Shown in pieces: positions 7,542 to 17,367 of a stretch of 64,000 bases of DNA. Position numbers and translations under genes: made by a program. The notes beneath the pieces were generated by a model. It had not been told where the DNA came from, did not search any database, and saw nothing but the letters and a program-made list of their open reading frames with translations. The stretch lies in contig CALYAX010000003.1 of the NCBI GenBank assembly GCA_944393665.1, positions 32,886 to 96,885 on the forward strand, given 5' to 3'. Each line of letters begins with the position of its first letter. Positions within the stretch are counted from its first letter, which is position 1. This DNA is from an uncultured Alphaproteobacteria bacterium (GTDB lineage: Bacteria; Pseudomonadota; Alphaproteobacteria; RF32; CAG-239).

Positions 7542-9806
7542 ATGCAGTCACCAGCCGTAAATCAGGCCATGGATATTCTCAAACTCCTGCGCCAGATTAC
7601 CGAGGGCCAGGATACCATCCCGGTCAAACTCGACAAGATTATGACCATGATTGTCCGCGAAATGCAGGCAGATGCCGGAGCGGTCTATCTGGTGGTGGAC
7701 GATAATTATCTGGAATTGTTTGCGGCAGCCGGCTTTAATGCTGATATTGCCCATAAGATAACCCTCCGCATTAATGAGGGGCTGGTCGGCGAGGTGGCGG
7801 CAGGGCGGCGGTCGCTTGCGGTGGTTGATGCCTGGAAGCACCCCAAGTTTGCCTATAAACCGGAAATGGGCGAGGAAAAATATAAGTCATTTATCGGCGT
7901 GCCGCTGATTCGCTGGAACCGTGCGATCGGGGTGATTACCCTGCAAAATGAAAAGCCCCATGAATATTCCCGGCTGGAAACCGAAATTCTTGAAACGGTT
8001 GCCATGGTTTTAAGCGAGATCGTTTCTTCCGAGGAGATGACCGATTATAAAAATACCCTGATTAAAGACCGCGGCCAGTCTGAGCGCGATAAGTTTAAAG
8101 GGTTGAGTTTAAGTAAGGGCTATGGTCTCGGCAACGCCGTGGTTCACCGCCGCCGCCAGTCGGTAACCAAAATTTTTGCAGAAGACAAGGAAAAGGAGCT
8201 CAAGCGGCTTGAGGTTGCTCATACCCGCATGAACAACGACCTTGACGAGAAATTTAATTCCACCCAGCTCGGGATCGGCGAACATACCGATATTCTTGAT
8301 GCCTATCGCATGTTTGCCAAAGATAAAGGCTGGTACAAAAAAATTGCCGACAACGTCGGCAGCGGCCTGACTGCCGAGGCAGCCGTCGAACGCGCTTATG
8401 AAGACATGTGGAACCGCCTTTCCGCCACGTCCGACAACTATCTGAAAGAACGCCTCCATGATCTCCGTGATGTGGCTGACCGTCTGTTAAGCTATTTGAG
8501 CGGTGATATTGCCGCCTTGTCACCGGTGGAAAGCGATAATATTGTGGTCGTTGCCCAGACGATGGGGCCGGCCGATTTAATGGATTATGATTATAACAAA
8601 ATCCGCGGCCTGATTATTGAGGACGGCACGCCGACCATGCATGTGGCAATTGTTGCCAAAGCATTGGGAATACCTGTTGTTGCCAAAATCAAAGGAATTT
8701 TTGATGAAATCAAAACCGGCGAGCTGCTGGCGGTTGACGGCAATTCCGGTTATGTTTACATCCGGCCGAGTCTTCCGGTTCAGGAAAAAATCAAGGCTAA
8801 AATTGCCGAGAAGGCCAAACTGGCGGCCAAACTGGCGGAACTTAAAAACCTGCCGTCCAAAACCAAAGACGGCACAAAAATTAATCTTTACCTGAACGTT
8901 GGCCTGTCCTTTGACCTGGATTATATTGAATCTACCAACGCCGACGGCATTGGCCTCTATCGTACCGAGATTCCCTTTATGGCGTCTGAAGTAATGCCCG
9001 ATGTTGAACGCCAGATGAGTTATTATAAAGAATTGATGGACCGTGCCGGCCATAAAAAAGTGGTTTTCCGCAGTTTGGACGTAGGCTCGGATAAACTGCT
9101 GCCTTACTGGAGTAATGTCGGCGAAGAGAACCCCGCCATCGGCTGGCGCTCAATCCGGATCACGCTTGACCGCCGGGCTATCCTGCGCAAGCAGATGCGG
9201 GCTTTTTTGCGTGCGGCGGCCGGAAAAGAACTGAATGTCATGTTTCCGATGATTTCAAATCTGGCCGAGTTTGAAGAGGCCAAGGAAACCCTTATGATTG
9301 AGCTCGATAAGGAAAAACGCCGCGGGTCGGATATTCCTGCCAGGGTCAATGTCGGGCTGATGATTGAAGTTCCCTCGGTAGTCTTTCAGCTGGAAGCAAT
9401 TCTCAAACAGGCGGATTTTATCTCTATCGGAACCAATGACCTGGCCCAGTTTATTTTTGCCTGTGACCGCGGCAATCCCCGCCTGACGGAACGTTATGAT
9501 GTTTTGTCGGCGCCGTTTTTGAAGATGATGCAGCAAATTGTTGCCGCTGCCAATGAGGCCGGTGTCTTTTGCTCGGTCTGCGGCGAGATGGCCAGCAATC
9601 CGATTGAGGCGATGGCTCTCATCGGCCTTGGTTATCGCAATCTGTCAATGTCCGGCTCTGCTTTCGGGCGTGTAAAAAGCATGGTCCGGACCTTAAAGCT
9701 GGAAGATATTGAGGACTATGTCAAAATCTTGTTGAAATCAAACAAGCGGACTCTGCGCCCGCAATTAATTGCTTATGCTTATGACCATGGTATTGAAATT
9801 TATTAA
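7542..9806 (+). CDS. ptsP: Nitrogen PTS enzyme I (PEP-protein phosphotransferase with GAF domain)
   Basis: A 754-residue enzyme I. An N-terminal GAF domain (about 1-165) marks it as the nitrogen-type PtsP. Next come the HPr-binding region, the phosphohistidine swivelling domain with TMHVAIVAKALGIP (His367 the likely phosphorylated residue), and the PEP-binding barrel (about 420-740) with SIGTNDLAQF and the catalytic Cys in VCGEMAS. It takes phosphate from PEP and passes it to NPr as a regulatory relay rather than for sugar uptake. NPr and EIIA are not in this window. In many proteobacteria the active-site run reads TSHAAIVAR, so the TMHV seen here is a mild variant. A RodZ-like gene follows closely. 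Confidence 0.94.
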   Translation: MQSPAVNQAMDILKLLRQITEGQDTIPVKLDKIMTMIVREMQADAGAVYLVVDDNYLELFAAAGFNADIAHKITLRINEGLVGEVAAGRRSLAVVDAWKHPKFAYKPEMGEEKYKSFIGVPLIRWNRAIGVITLQNEKPHEYSRLETEILETVAMVLSEIVSSEEMTDYKNTLIKDRGQSERDKFKGLSLSKGYGLGNAVVHRRRQSVTKIFAEDKEKELKRLEVAHTRMNNDLDEKFNSTQLGIGEHTDILDAYRMFAKDKGWYKKIADNVGSGLTAEAAVERAYEDMWNRLSATSDNYLKERLHDLRDVADRLLSYLSGDIAALSPVESDNIVVVAQTMGPADLMDYDYNKIRGLIIEDGTPTMHVAIVAKALGIPVVAKIKGIFDEIKTGELLAVDGNSGYVYIRPSLPVQEKIKAKIAEKAKLAAKLAELKNLPSKTKDGTKINLYLNVGLSFDLDYIESTNADGIGLYRTEIPFMASEVMPDVERQMSYYKELMDRAGHKKVVFRSLDVGSDKLLPYWSNVGEENPAIGWRSIRITLDRRAILRKQMRAFLRAAAGKELNVMFPMISNLAEFEEAKETLMIELDKEKRRGSDIPARVNVGLMIEVPSVVFQLEAILKQADFISIGTNDLAQFIFACDRGNPRLTERYDVLSAPFLKMMQQIVAAANEAGVFCSVCGEMASNPIEAMALIGLGYRNLSMSGSAFGRVKSMVRTLKLEDIEDYVKILLKSNKRTLRPQLIAYAYDHGIEIY

Positions 9807-9856
9807 ATTTTGTGCAACAATCGGTACAATTTATGTTTAGTGCAAAGGAAACTGAC

Positions 9857-10909
9857 GTGAAAAAAGAAAAAGCAACTCCGGTAAAAAAGACTAAAGCTGA
9901 AGATAAAATTGAAAATCCGGCTCCTGAAACCGCCGTTGCGGTTGAAGAACCGGTTGCCGCACCGGCCCCGGCACCAACCGTCAATAAAGTAGGAGCACTT
10001 TTGAAGGAAATGCGTCTGCGCAAAAATCTGAAGCTTACCGATATTTCCAAAAAGCTGTGTATCCGCAAATTTTATCTGGAGGCAATTGAAGAAAGCCGCT
10101 ATCAGGATATTCCAGAATTTCCGTACGGAATTGGGTTTATCCGTTCTTATGCGGATTTTCTGGGGTTGAACAGCAGCAACATTATCGAGTTGTACAAGGA
10201 GGAAACCGAAAGCAAGCCCGATAAAGATATTTTTGTCCTTGAGCCTCAGGCAGAAGCGACGGTTCCCAATAAAAAATATCTGCTTGTCAGCCTGCTGGCT
10301 TTGATTCTGATTTATGTTTTATGGTCGGTTTATAACAACCGGATAAATGCCGTTTCGGAAGAAGCGCCGGAAGAGATTCTGCCTGCGGCCGCGATTGAAG
10401 AAACCGGTGCCTCCCAGCCGCTGGTGGTTGAAGATTATTCGGTAGATACCGATGTTATTGAACCCAAAACCGGAGCTGAGCCGCTCGCTTTCGTTGATAC
10501 CACGGTTGCCCCGCAGCAAAGCGCCAATGTCGTGGTAACCGATCAGGCCTTTACCGGAGAGGCGGTTGTTCCGTCTCCTGAACCGGCAGCTGTTCCGGTT
10601 GTTGAAACGCCCCGGGCGGAACCCGCAGCCGTTCCGGCTGCTGTTGAACCGGTGGCTTCAAAAGGCGTTGTTGTTAAAGTTACCGGGGAAACCTGGGTTG
10701 AAGTCAAAGACGCCGATCACCTCTATCTTTCCAAAGTTTTGAAAGAAGGGGATATTTATACGGTGCCTGAAGACGGCCGCGGCATGATTCTTTCCATCGG
10801 CCGCCCCTCTGCCGCCGAGGTCTATATTAACGGCAAACTGACCACCGTTGCCACAACGGCTAAAAAGACCAATATCGCGCTGGATAAATTTTTGAACGCC
10901 AACCATTAG
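9857..10909 (+). CDS. RodZ-like HTH membrane protein with C-terminal DUF4115 domain
   Basis: About 350 residues. In order: a Lys/Ala/Pro-rich cytoplasmic leader, an HTH_25-type helix-turn-helix (VGALLKEMRLRKNLKLTDIS onward), a single membrane segment (KYLLVSLLALILIYVLW), a Pro/Glu/Ala-rich periplasmic linker and a C-terminal DUF4115 domain. This is the architecture of RodZ, which links MreB to the cell-wall elongation machinery. I prefer the GTG at 9857 because AAAGGAA lies 6 bases before it; an earlier in-frame GTG at 9812 and an ATG at 9833 lack a ribosome site. It follows ptsP after a short gap and ends at a strong terminator. Confidence 0.85.
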   Translation: MKKEKATPVKKTKAEDKIENPAPETAVAVEEPVAAPAPAPTVNKVGALLKEMRLRKNLKLTDISKKLCIRKFYLEAIEESRYQDIPEFPYGIGFIRSYADFLGLNSSNIIELYKEETESKPDKDIFVLEPQAEATVPNKKYLLVSLLALILIYVLWSVYNNRINAVSEEAPEEILPAAAIEETGASQPLVVEDYSVDTDVIEPKTGAEPLAFVDTTVAPQQSANVVVTDQAFTGEAVVPSPEPAAVPVVETPRAEPAAVPAAVEPVASKGVVVKVTGETWVEVKDADHLYLSKVLKEGDIYTVPEDGRGMILSIGRPSAAEVYINGKLTTVATTAKKTNIALDKFLNANH

Positions 10910-10919
10910 CGTTTGAATG

Positions 10920-10966
10920 ACAGATCAGGCAAACACGCGGCTGTCGTGCTTGCCTGATCTGTTTTT
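10920..10966 (+). terminator. Intrinsic terminator after the RodZ-like gene
   Basis: A 13-base stem (ACAGATCAGGCAA / TTGCCTGATCTGT) with an inner CACG/CGTG pair in the loop, followed by five T. Confidence 0.88.
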
Positions 10967-11002
10967 ATGCTGAAATAAAAAAGAAAAGACAAAGGAATAA
11001 AA

Positions 11003-12076
11003 ATGAATTTTGCAGAAAAACTTGCCAATGTTGTCAACCGTCATGATGAGGTTCAGGCACTCTTGTCCGATCCGGGGCTGAATTCGGATGAATTGGTAAA
11101 ACTCAATAAAGAGCTGGCTGCTCTTACGCCGGTAGTTGAGGCGATTAAGAATTATCAGAAAGCCGAACAGAATATGACCGACGCCAAAGCCATGATGGAT
11201 GATTCTTCCCTGGATAAAGAAATGCGCGACCTTGCCGAGGCTGAATTTTTTGAGCTTAAAGACCAGTTGCCGGTTTTGGAAAAAGAAATAAAAATCCAGC
11301 TGCTGCCCAAAGAGGAAGATGATGAAAAAAATGCTATTCTTGAAGTGCGGGCCGGCACCGGCGGCGATGAGGCGGCTTTGTTCGCAGGCGTGCTGCTGGA
11401 GATGTATCAGCGCTATGCCCAGCTTCAGGGCTGGAAGTTTGAAATTATGGATGCCAGTGAAAATGAAATCGGCGGCTATAAAGAGGTTTCGGCCTCAATT
11501 AGCGGAAAAGACGTGTTCTCCAAGCTGAAATTTGAATCCGGCGCTCACCGGGTGCAGCGGGTGCCCGTTACTGAGTCTCAGGGGCGCGTTCATACGTCGG
11601 CCGCCACGGTAGCGGTTCTTCCCGAGGCGGAAGAGGTTGATATCCAGATTAATCCTGCGGATCTTAAATTGGAAACTTTCCGGTCTTCCGGTGCCGGCGG
11701 CCAAAAGGTTAATAAGACCGATTCGGCGGTGCGGATTATCCATATTCCCAGCGGGGTCGTGGTTGAGTCGCAGGAAGAGCGGTCGCAGTTCAAAAACCGT
11801 GAAACGGCCATGCGCAAACTTCGTGCCAAATTGTACGATGCCCAAAAACAGGCTAAAGATGCCGCTTATGCCGAAAACCGCAAGTTGCAGGTGGGCAGCG
11901 GCGACCGCTCCGAACGGATTCGCACTTATAATTACCCTCAGGGGCGCGTGACCGACCACCGGATTAATCTGACCTTGTATAAATTGGACGAGATAGTTGC
12001 CGGAGATGCCTTGCATGAAATTATCGATGCCCTGATTGCTGAAGATCAGGCCCAGAAATTGGCAGAGCTGAATTAA
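11003..12076 (+). CDS. prfA: Peptide chain release factor 1
   Basis: A 357-residue class I release factor. The catalytic GGQ lies in [18 protein letters not shown], and [17 protein letters not shown] matches the RF1 rather than RF2 form near the stop-codon reading region. The length is normal. It recognises UAA and UAG and hydrolyses peptidyl-tRNA on the ribosome. The ATG follows AAAGGAAT. In many proteobacteria the Gln methylase gene prmC comes next; here dnaE is next, so prmC must be elsewhere if present. Confidence 0.97.
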   Translation: MNFAEKLANVVNRHDEVQALLSDPGLNSDELVKLNKELAALTPVVEAIKNYQKAEQNMTDAKAMMDDSSLDKEMRDLAEAEFFELKDQLPVLEKEIKIQLLPKEEDDEKNAILEVRAGTGGDEAALFAGVLLEMYQRYAQLQGWKFEIMDASENEIGGYKEVSASISGKDVFSKLKFESGAHRVQRVPVTESQGRVHTSAATVAVLPEAEEVDIQINPADLKLETFRSSGAGGQKVNKTDSAVRIIHIPSGVVVESQEERSQFKNRETAMRKLRAKLYDAQKQAKDAAYAENRKLQVGSGDRSERIRTYNYPQGRVTDHRINLTLYKLDEIVAGDALHEIIDALIAEDQAQKLAELN

Positions 12077-12211
12077 ACTTTGCCGGTTTTGCTCTCCTGA
12101 CATCATGTCAGGCCGGTTCGGAAATCTCTAAAGGATGATTAATAACCTGCAAATTTTCATTGTCTGGCAAAAGGAATCCGGCTAAGATAAGCGGCAAAGG
12201 AGATTGCCGTT

Positions 12212-15200
12212 TTGGAACCTAAGTTTGTACATTTGAGAGTTCACACCGCCTATTCACTGTCCGAAGGGGCGATGAAGGTACCTGCGCTGGTTCATAAACT
12301 GCATGAACAGGGTATTCCGGCCGTTGCCGTGACGGATACTGCCAATATGTTCGGTGGCAAAGCTTTTTCAAAATATGCTTCCGATGAAGGAATTAAACCG
12401 ATTCTCGGCTGCCAGTTCTATCTGCGTAACCCGGATGCCGATGACCTGCTGAAATCCAAAGGCCGTTTGGTCGAACCGGATAAAATCATTTTGTTGGTGA
12501 TGAACGGGCAGGGGTACGACAACATCATGCATTTGATGAAATTGTCTTATCTGGACAATCCCCAGCCCAATGAAAAACCCCAGCTCAAAATTTGCGATCT
12601 GGAAAAATTTTCAGAAGGCCTGATCGCGCTGACCGGGGGTGTTGAGGGAATTGTCGGCCGTTTGCTGCTGGAAGGGCGCCGGGCCGAAGCCGAGGAAATG
12701 ACGCAAAAATTGCAGGCTGTTTTCGGCAGCCGCCTGTATATGGAAATTTCCCGTATCGGGCTGGAAACAGAGCGCCAGACGGAAGATACTTTTATCGAAC
12801 TGGCTTATAAATATAATATCCCGCTGGTGGCAACCAATGAGGCCTTCTTCTTTGACGCCGACATGTATGAAGCGCACGATGCTTTAGTTTGCATTGCTGC
12901 CGGCGAATATGTTGCCAATGACAACCGTAAAAAATTTTCGCCCAATAACCGCCTGCGCTCTCCGGAAGAAATGGTCGAGCTGTTTAAAGATCTTCCTGAG
13001 GCGGTTGAAAGCACCATTGCCATTGCCAAACGCTGTAATTATCTGTCGGAAAAAGTTCAGCCGCTGTTGCCTATTTTTGAATGTCCCGAAGGTAAAACCC
13101 AGGATGAGTATATTGATGAACAGGCTCGAAACGGTTTGCACAAGCGCCTTGAAGACCATGTTTATTTTGAGGGGATGACCGCGGAGCAAAAAGCCGAAAT
13201 CGACCAGCGTTATTTTGAGCGGCTGGATTATGAACTGAGCGTCATTAAAAAAATGGGATTCCCCGGTTACTTCCTCATCGTTGCCGACTTCATCCAGTGG
13301 TCAAAAACCCATGGCGTTCCTGTCGGGCCCGGCCGTGGTTCCGGTGCCGGCTCGATTGTCGCCTGGTCATTGCGCATTACCGATCTTGACCCTCTGAAGC
13401 TGGATCTGCTGTTTGAGCGTTTCCTCAACCCCGAACGTGTTAATATGCCGGACTTTGACGTTGACTTTTGCCAGGAAAACCGCGGCAAGACGATTGAGTA
13501 CGTGCAGGAAAAATACGGTTTTGATCATGTTGCCCAAATTATTACTTATGGTAAACTGCAGTCCAAAGCGGTTATCCGCGACGTCGCCCGCGTGCTGCAA
13601 ATGCCTTATTCCCAGGCTGATAAAATTTCCAAAATGATCCCCGCCGGTGCGCAGGGCAAAAACCCCACACTGCAGGAAGCATTGGATCAGGTGCCGGAAC
13701 TTGAAGAAATGCGCCGCGATGACCCTCAGGTCAATAAATTATTTGATATCGCCATGAAATTGGAAGGGCTTTACCGTCATTCCGGTGTTCATGCCGCCGG
13801 TGTTGTTATCGGCGACCGCCCGTTAGACCAGCTGGTGCCGCTGTATAAAGATCCCCGCGCCGATATGCCGGTAACCCAGTATGATATGAAATTCGTGGAA
13901 GAGACCGGCCTGATTAAGTTTGACTTTTTGGGACTGAAAACCCTTACCGTTATCAAACGTGCCGTCGACTGGGTCAAATCGCAGCACGGTATTGACCTTG
14001 ATATGGATAAAGTGCCGCTAGATGACCGCGAAACTTATGATATGCTTTCGCGCGGCGATACGACGGCGGTGTTCCAGTTTGAATCTCCGGGAATGAAAGA
14101 TGTTCATAAACAGATTAAGCCCGACCGTTTTGAAGACCTGATCGCTATCGTGTCACTCTACCGTCCCGGGCCGATGGATAATATTCCCAGCTACATCAAA
14201 CGGAAACACGGCGAGGAAGAAATCACCTATCTTCATCCCCAGCTGGAGCCGATTTTAAAAGAAACCTACGGTATCATGATCTATCAGGAGCAGGTCATGA
14301 ACATTGCCCGCGCGCTTGGCGGTTATACCATGGGCGGAGCAGATAAACTGCGTAAGGTCATGGGTAAAAAAATGCGCGACGAGATTCCCAAACAGCGCAA
14401 AATGTTTATGGAAGGTGCCGTTAAAAACGGAATTGACGAGGCGGTTGCCGGCGCAATTTTTGACCAGATGGAAAAATTTGCTTCTTACGGTTTTAACAAG
14501 TCGCATGCCGCGGCTTATTCTCTGATTTCGTATCAGACGGCTTATTTGAAAGCTCATTTTCCGGTTGAGTTTATGTGCGCGGTTATGTCTTTGGATATTA
14601 CCAACGTTGACAAACTGCTCTTTTATAAAGAAGAGTGCAAAAAAATGGGCTTTAAAGTTCTGCCGCCGGATATTAATAAATCTGATGCCGATTTTTCGGT
14701 TGAAAACGGTAATATCCGTTACGGACTGGCTGCCGTAAAAAGCGTCGGGGCCGCTAATATGGAAGCTATCGAAAAAGAGCGCAAAGCCCGTGGCCCTTAT
14801 AAAGATATTTCCGATTTTATTCATCGTATTGATGCCAAACAGATTAACCGCCGCCAGCTGGAACAGCTGATAAAGGCCGGCGCATTTGACGGGATTGATA
14901 AAAACCGCGGCAAACTGTTTGCCAATATTGATACCATTGTTTCACACATTGGCGCCGCGACAGAATTAAAAACCAGCTCGCAGTCGTCGCTGTTTGGTGT
15001 TGAAGAACTTCAGTCAACGGTCAAGCTGGCTGACAAGCCTGACTGGCCTGAACTGGAAAAACTCAAATTGGAGGCGGAGGCCATCGGCTTTTATCTTTCT
15101 GCTCATCCTTTAGACAGCTATACCCGCGGCATGGAAAGGCTCGGTGTTAAAAAATGCACCGAAGTTTTGCAGGGGATCCGCACCGGCGATACGATCCGCG

Positions 15201-15679
15201 CCAAATTGGCCGGCTGCGTTAACTCTTTCCAAAAGCGCATTTCCAAAAACGGTAATAAATATGCGTTTCTGGAAATTTCGGACGGAACCAGCAATTTTGA
15301 AGGTCTGCTTTTTTCTGAAGGGTTGGTCCGTTATGAAGAAACTATTCGCTCCGGGCTGCCTCTTCTGGTCAGCGTAACCATTGACAAACAAAATGAAGAC
15401 GGCACTCCCCGGATGATGATTAACAGCGTCGAAACGCTTGACAAAGCGATTGCCGATGTGGCCAACGGTTTGGAAATCAGCCTGACGGACATCAGTGCCG
15501 TGAGCCGCCTTAAAGAAATTCTCAAAAACGATAGAAACGGTAAAAATAAAATATATATCAGACCTGATAATGACAACTGGGATATCCGCATAGAACTCAG
15601 CGGCGGTTATGCTTTGTTTGGCGATGTTTTAAGCCAGATTCGCGCCGTTTCCGGTATTTCTTCGGTGAAGGAAATTTAA
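12212..15679 (+). CDS. dnaE: DNA polymerase III alpha subunit
   Basis: A 1155-residue replicative polymerase of normal length. It begins with a PHP domain (HLRVHTAYSLSEGAMKV); the palm carries PDFDVDFCQ with catalytic Asp residues, and the C-terminal third holds the helix-hairpin-helix and OB-fold region. The start is TTG at 12212, supported by AAAGGAG 9 bases upstream; no ATG in this frame gives an intact PHP domain. The 135-base gap from prfA includes a CCTGACATCATGTCAGG palindrome (about 12096-12112). A membrane-protein gene starts one base after its stop. Confidence 0.97.
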   Translation: MEPKFVHLRVHTAYSLSEGAMKVPALVHKLHEQGIPAVAVTDTANMFGGKAFSKYASDEGIKPILGCQFYLRNPDADDLLKSKGRLVEPDKIILLVMNGQGYDNIMHLMKLSYLDNPQPNEKPQLKICDLEKFSEGLIALTGGVEGIVGRLLLEGRRAEAEEMTQKLQAVFGSRLYMEISRIGLETERQTEDTFIELAYKYNIPLVATNEAFFFDADMYEAHDALVCIAAGEYVANDNRKKFSPNNRLRSPEEMVELFKDLPEAVESTIAIAKRCNYLSEKVQPLLPIFECPEGKTQDEYIDEQARNGLHKRLEDHVYFEGMTAEQKAEIDQRYFERLDYELSVIKKMGFPGYFLIVADFIQWSKTHGVPVGPGRGSGAGSIVAWSLRITDLDPLKLDLLFERFLNPERVNMPDFDVDFCQENRGKTIEYVQEKYGFDHVAQIITYGKLQSKAVIRDVARVLQMPYSQADKISKMIPAGAQGKNPTLQEALDQVPELEEMRRDDPQVNKLFDIAMKLEGLYRHSGVHAAGVVIGDRPLDQLVPLYKDPRADMPVTQYDMKFVEETGLIKFDFLGLKTLTVIKRAVDWVKSQHGIDLDMDKVPLDDRETYDMLSRGDTTAVFQFESPGMKDVHKQIKPDRFEDLIAIVSLYRPGPMDNIPSYIKRKHGEEEITYLHPQLEPILKETYGIMIYQEQVMNIARALGGYTMGGADKLRKVMGKKMRDEIPKQRKMFMEGAVKNGIDEAVAGAIFDQMEKFASYGFNKSHAAAYSLISYQTAYLKAHFPVEFMCAVMSLDITNVDKLLFYKEECKKMGFKVLPPDINKSDADFSVENGNIRYGLAAVKSVGAANMEAIEKERKARGPYKDISDFIHRIDAKQINRRQLEQLIKAGAFDGIDKNRGKLFANIDTIVSHIGAATELKTSSQSSLFGVEELQSTVKLADKPDWPELEKLKLEAEAIGFYLSAHPLDSYTRGMERLGVKKCTEVLQGIRTGDTIRAKLAGCVNSFQKRISKNGNKYAFLEISDGTSNFEGLLFSEGLVRYEETIRSGLPLLVSVTIDKQNEDGTPRMMINSVETLDKAIADVANGLEISLTDISAVSRLKEILKNDRNGKNKIYIRPDNDNWDIRIELSGGYALFGDVLSQIRAVSGISSVKEI

Positions 15680-15680
15680 G

Positions 15681-16544
15681 ATGAATAAACTTTACGTCCT
15701 GCTTAATAAACTTTTCAGCGATCCTGCTCCGGCAGCCGAAACGCCTTCCGTTGCGGTAAAGATTCCTTTTTTAAGAATAATACTTGATCCGTATAGTTTG
15801 TTTATTGACCAGGTTGGAAAATTTTTGGCCGTTGGCTCTTTCATTGCCCTGGTTATGACCATCTTGAGCCTGAGCGCCGGGCAGGGCTTTATGTGTGTTT
15901 ACCAGGATTACCGCGCGCATGGTTACTGCGTTGATAATATCTGGATTTATGGTCTGGTCCGGATGATAAATTTGTTTCTATTTGCGGTGTTTATGACCAA
16001 ATGGTATCAGGTCTGCTATCAAAACCGCCCGCTTAATTGTGACACTCTTTGCCGGATTGACCGGACTGATTTCAAAACTTTTGGAACCTTGCTGGCCTTT
16101 ATCCTGCTCAGCCTGGTTTCAGCCTTGTCGTTGTATCTGCTCATTGTCCGGGTTCCCAATCCCGACTGGCGGATTGAACTGCTTTATTTTGCGGTTGTTT
16201 CGCTGGGATTTTGGGTTCCGTTTTTGCTGATTCGTTTTTATTCCGTCTTCGGATTTATTATGGATGGCGAAAAAATTCCTTCGCTGCGCCTGATTTGGAA
16301 TAAAAGTTCCGGCAATATGCTGCGCCTGCTGTGCAGTATCTCGCTGTTGTTTGTTATTTCGGTATTTATGATATTTGGCTTTATGAACAATTTCAGGCTT
16401 GCTGCAGCCCGGAATGCGGTTTATATCAGCTGGATTGTCGAATATTTGTATAACCTCATGCTGCTTATGCTGCTGGCGTTTTTTGTTAACCATTGCCGCT
16501 TGCAGCAGATTTATCTTTTTGGAAGGAAAGATCATGGACAATAA
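15681..16544 (+). CDS. Unknown polytopic membrane protein
   Basis: A 287-residue protein with about six hydrophobic segments (near 48-65, 88-105, 135-155, 168-185, 215-235 and 255-275). I do not recognise a family. It starts one base after dnaE ends and is followed by a second membrane protein of similar build that overlaps it by 11 bases, so the pair is probably co-transcribed with dnaE. The two may be distant duplicates or a heteromeric complex: both have a polar N-terminus followed by a membrane segment, a Cys-containing loop, then several more segments. Confidence 0.65.
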   Translation: MNKLYVLLNKLFSDPAPAAETPSVAVKIPFLRIILDPYSLFIDQVGKFLAVGSFIALVMTILSLSAGQGFMCVYQDYRAHGYCVDNIWIYGLVRMINLFLFAVFMTKWYQVCYQNRPLNCDTLCRIDRTDFKTFGTLLAFILLSLVSALSLYLLIVRVPNPDWRIELLYFAVVSLGFWVPFLLIRFYSVFGFIMDGEKIPSLRLIWNKSSGNMLRLLCSISLLFVISVFMIFGFMNNFRLAAARNAVYISWIVEYLYNLMLLMLLAFFVNHCRLQQIYLFGRKDHGQ

Positions 16545-17322
16545 ACCGGAAATCGTTAATTTGCCTTTTTGGGAAACATTGCGCCGCAGTTTTATGTATG
16601 TTTTGGCGCGGCCGGGGCTGTTTTTTCAGGTATCGGCCATCTGGTTTGCATTTCTGATTTATGAAATACTCTGCGGTTTTCCCTCCGCCTGCAATTTTAG
16701 TCCTGAAAACTGCAGCGGAACCTGGCAGCAAAATGTTGCCGTTATTATGCTGAGCATTGCTTCGATTGGAATTGTCATTTCCTACTGCCGGGAAATAATT
16801 TTGAAGACGCCGCTCAATTATTTCAGCCTGAATTTTGTTAAACTCGGATTGATCTATCTGTTTTATAATCTGGTCTTTGTTTTGATTGTTGCCATTCCGA
16901 GCATTGCCGCCATTTTTGTTTTTGCTTTTGCCGGGCAGATGCTCAATATTCCGGAATCGGTTTATCTGCTTGCTTTAATCTTTCCGTTGATTGTTATCAT
17001 TTATTTCTCCCGCGTATTATTGGTTTTTCCGGCGGTATCGGTCGGCAATCTGCGGCTCGGGTTTAAACAGTCTTTTAAAATGACAGCCGGAAATGCCAAT
17101 AAAATTTTCTGGGGTCAGCTGATAATGATGGTGCCGGTGATTGTGGCCCTGTTTGCCCTGACCCTGGCTTATCGGGCAGTGCCGCAGCCCGGGATGGTGA
17201 CTAATTTGATTTTTGTCGGCCTGTTGTATGTTTTTTCATTTTTGAACTCTTGCCTCAAGGCTTCGTTCCTGGGTCATATCTACCAGTATTTTACATTTTA
17301 CATTAAAGATTATAATCAATAA
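16534..17322 (+). CDS. Unknown polytopic membrane protein (second of a pair)
   Basis: A 262-residue protein with about six membrane segments. An earlier in-frame start gives an implausible Cys-rich leader; the ATG at 16534 has GGAAGGAAAG directly upstream. It overlaps the previous gene by 11 bases. Near the N-terminus there is a Cys-containing extramembrane loop (CGFPSACNFSPENC), as in its neighbour. No family is recognised. It ends at a strong terminator shared with the converging der operon. Confidence 0.65.
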   Translation: MDNKPEIVNLPFWETLRRSFMYVLARPGLFFQVSAIWFAFLIYEILCGFPSACNFSPENCSGTWQQNVAVIMLSIASIGIVISYCREIILKTPLNYFSLNFVKLGLIYLFYNLVFVLIVAIPSIAAIFVFAFAGQMLNIPESVYLLALIFPLIVIIYFSRVLLVFPAVSVGNLRLGFKQSFKMTAGNANKIFWGQLIMMVPVIVALFALTLAYRAVPQPGMVTNLIFVGLLYVFSFLNSCLKASFLGHIYQYFTFYIKDYNQ

Positions 17323-17327
17323 ACAAT

Positions 17328-17358
17328 AAAAATCCCCGGATACTTTCCGGGGATTTTT
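17328..17358. terminator. Bidirectional intrinsic terminator
   Basis: AAAAATCCCCGG and CCGGGGATTTTT form a 12-base stem around a 7-base loop, between converging transcription units. Confidence 0.9.
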
Positions 17359-17367
17359 GCAAGATGA

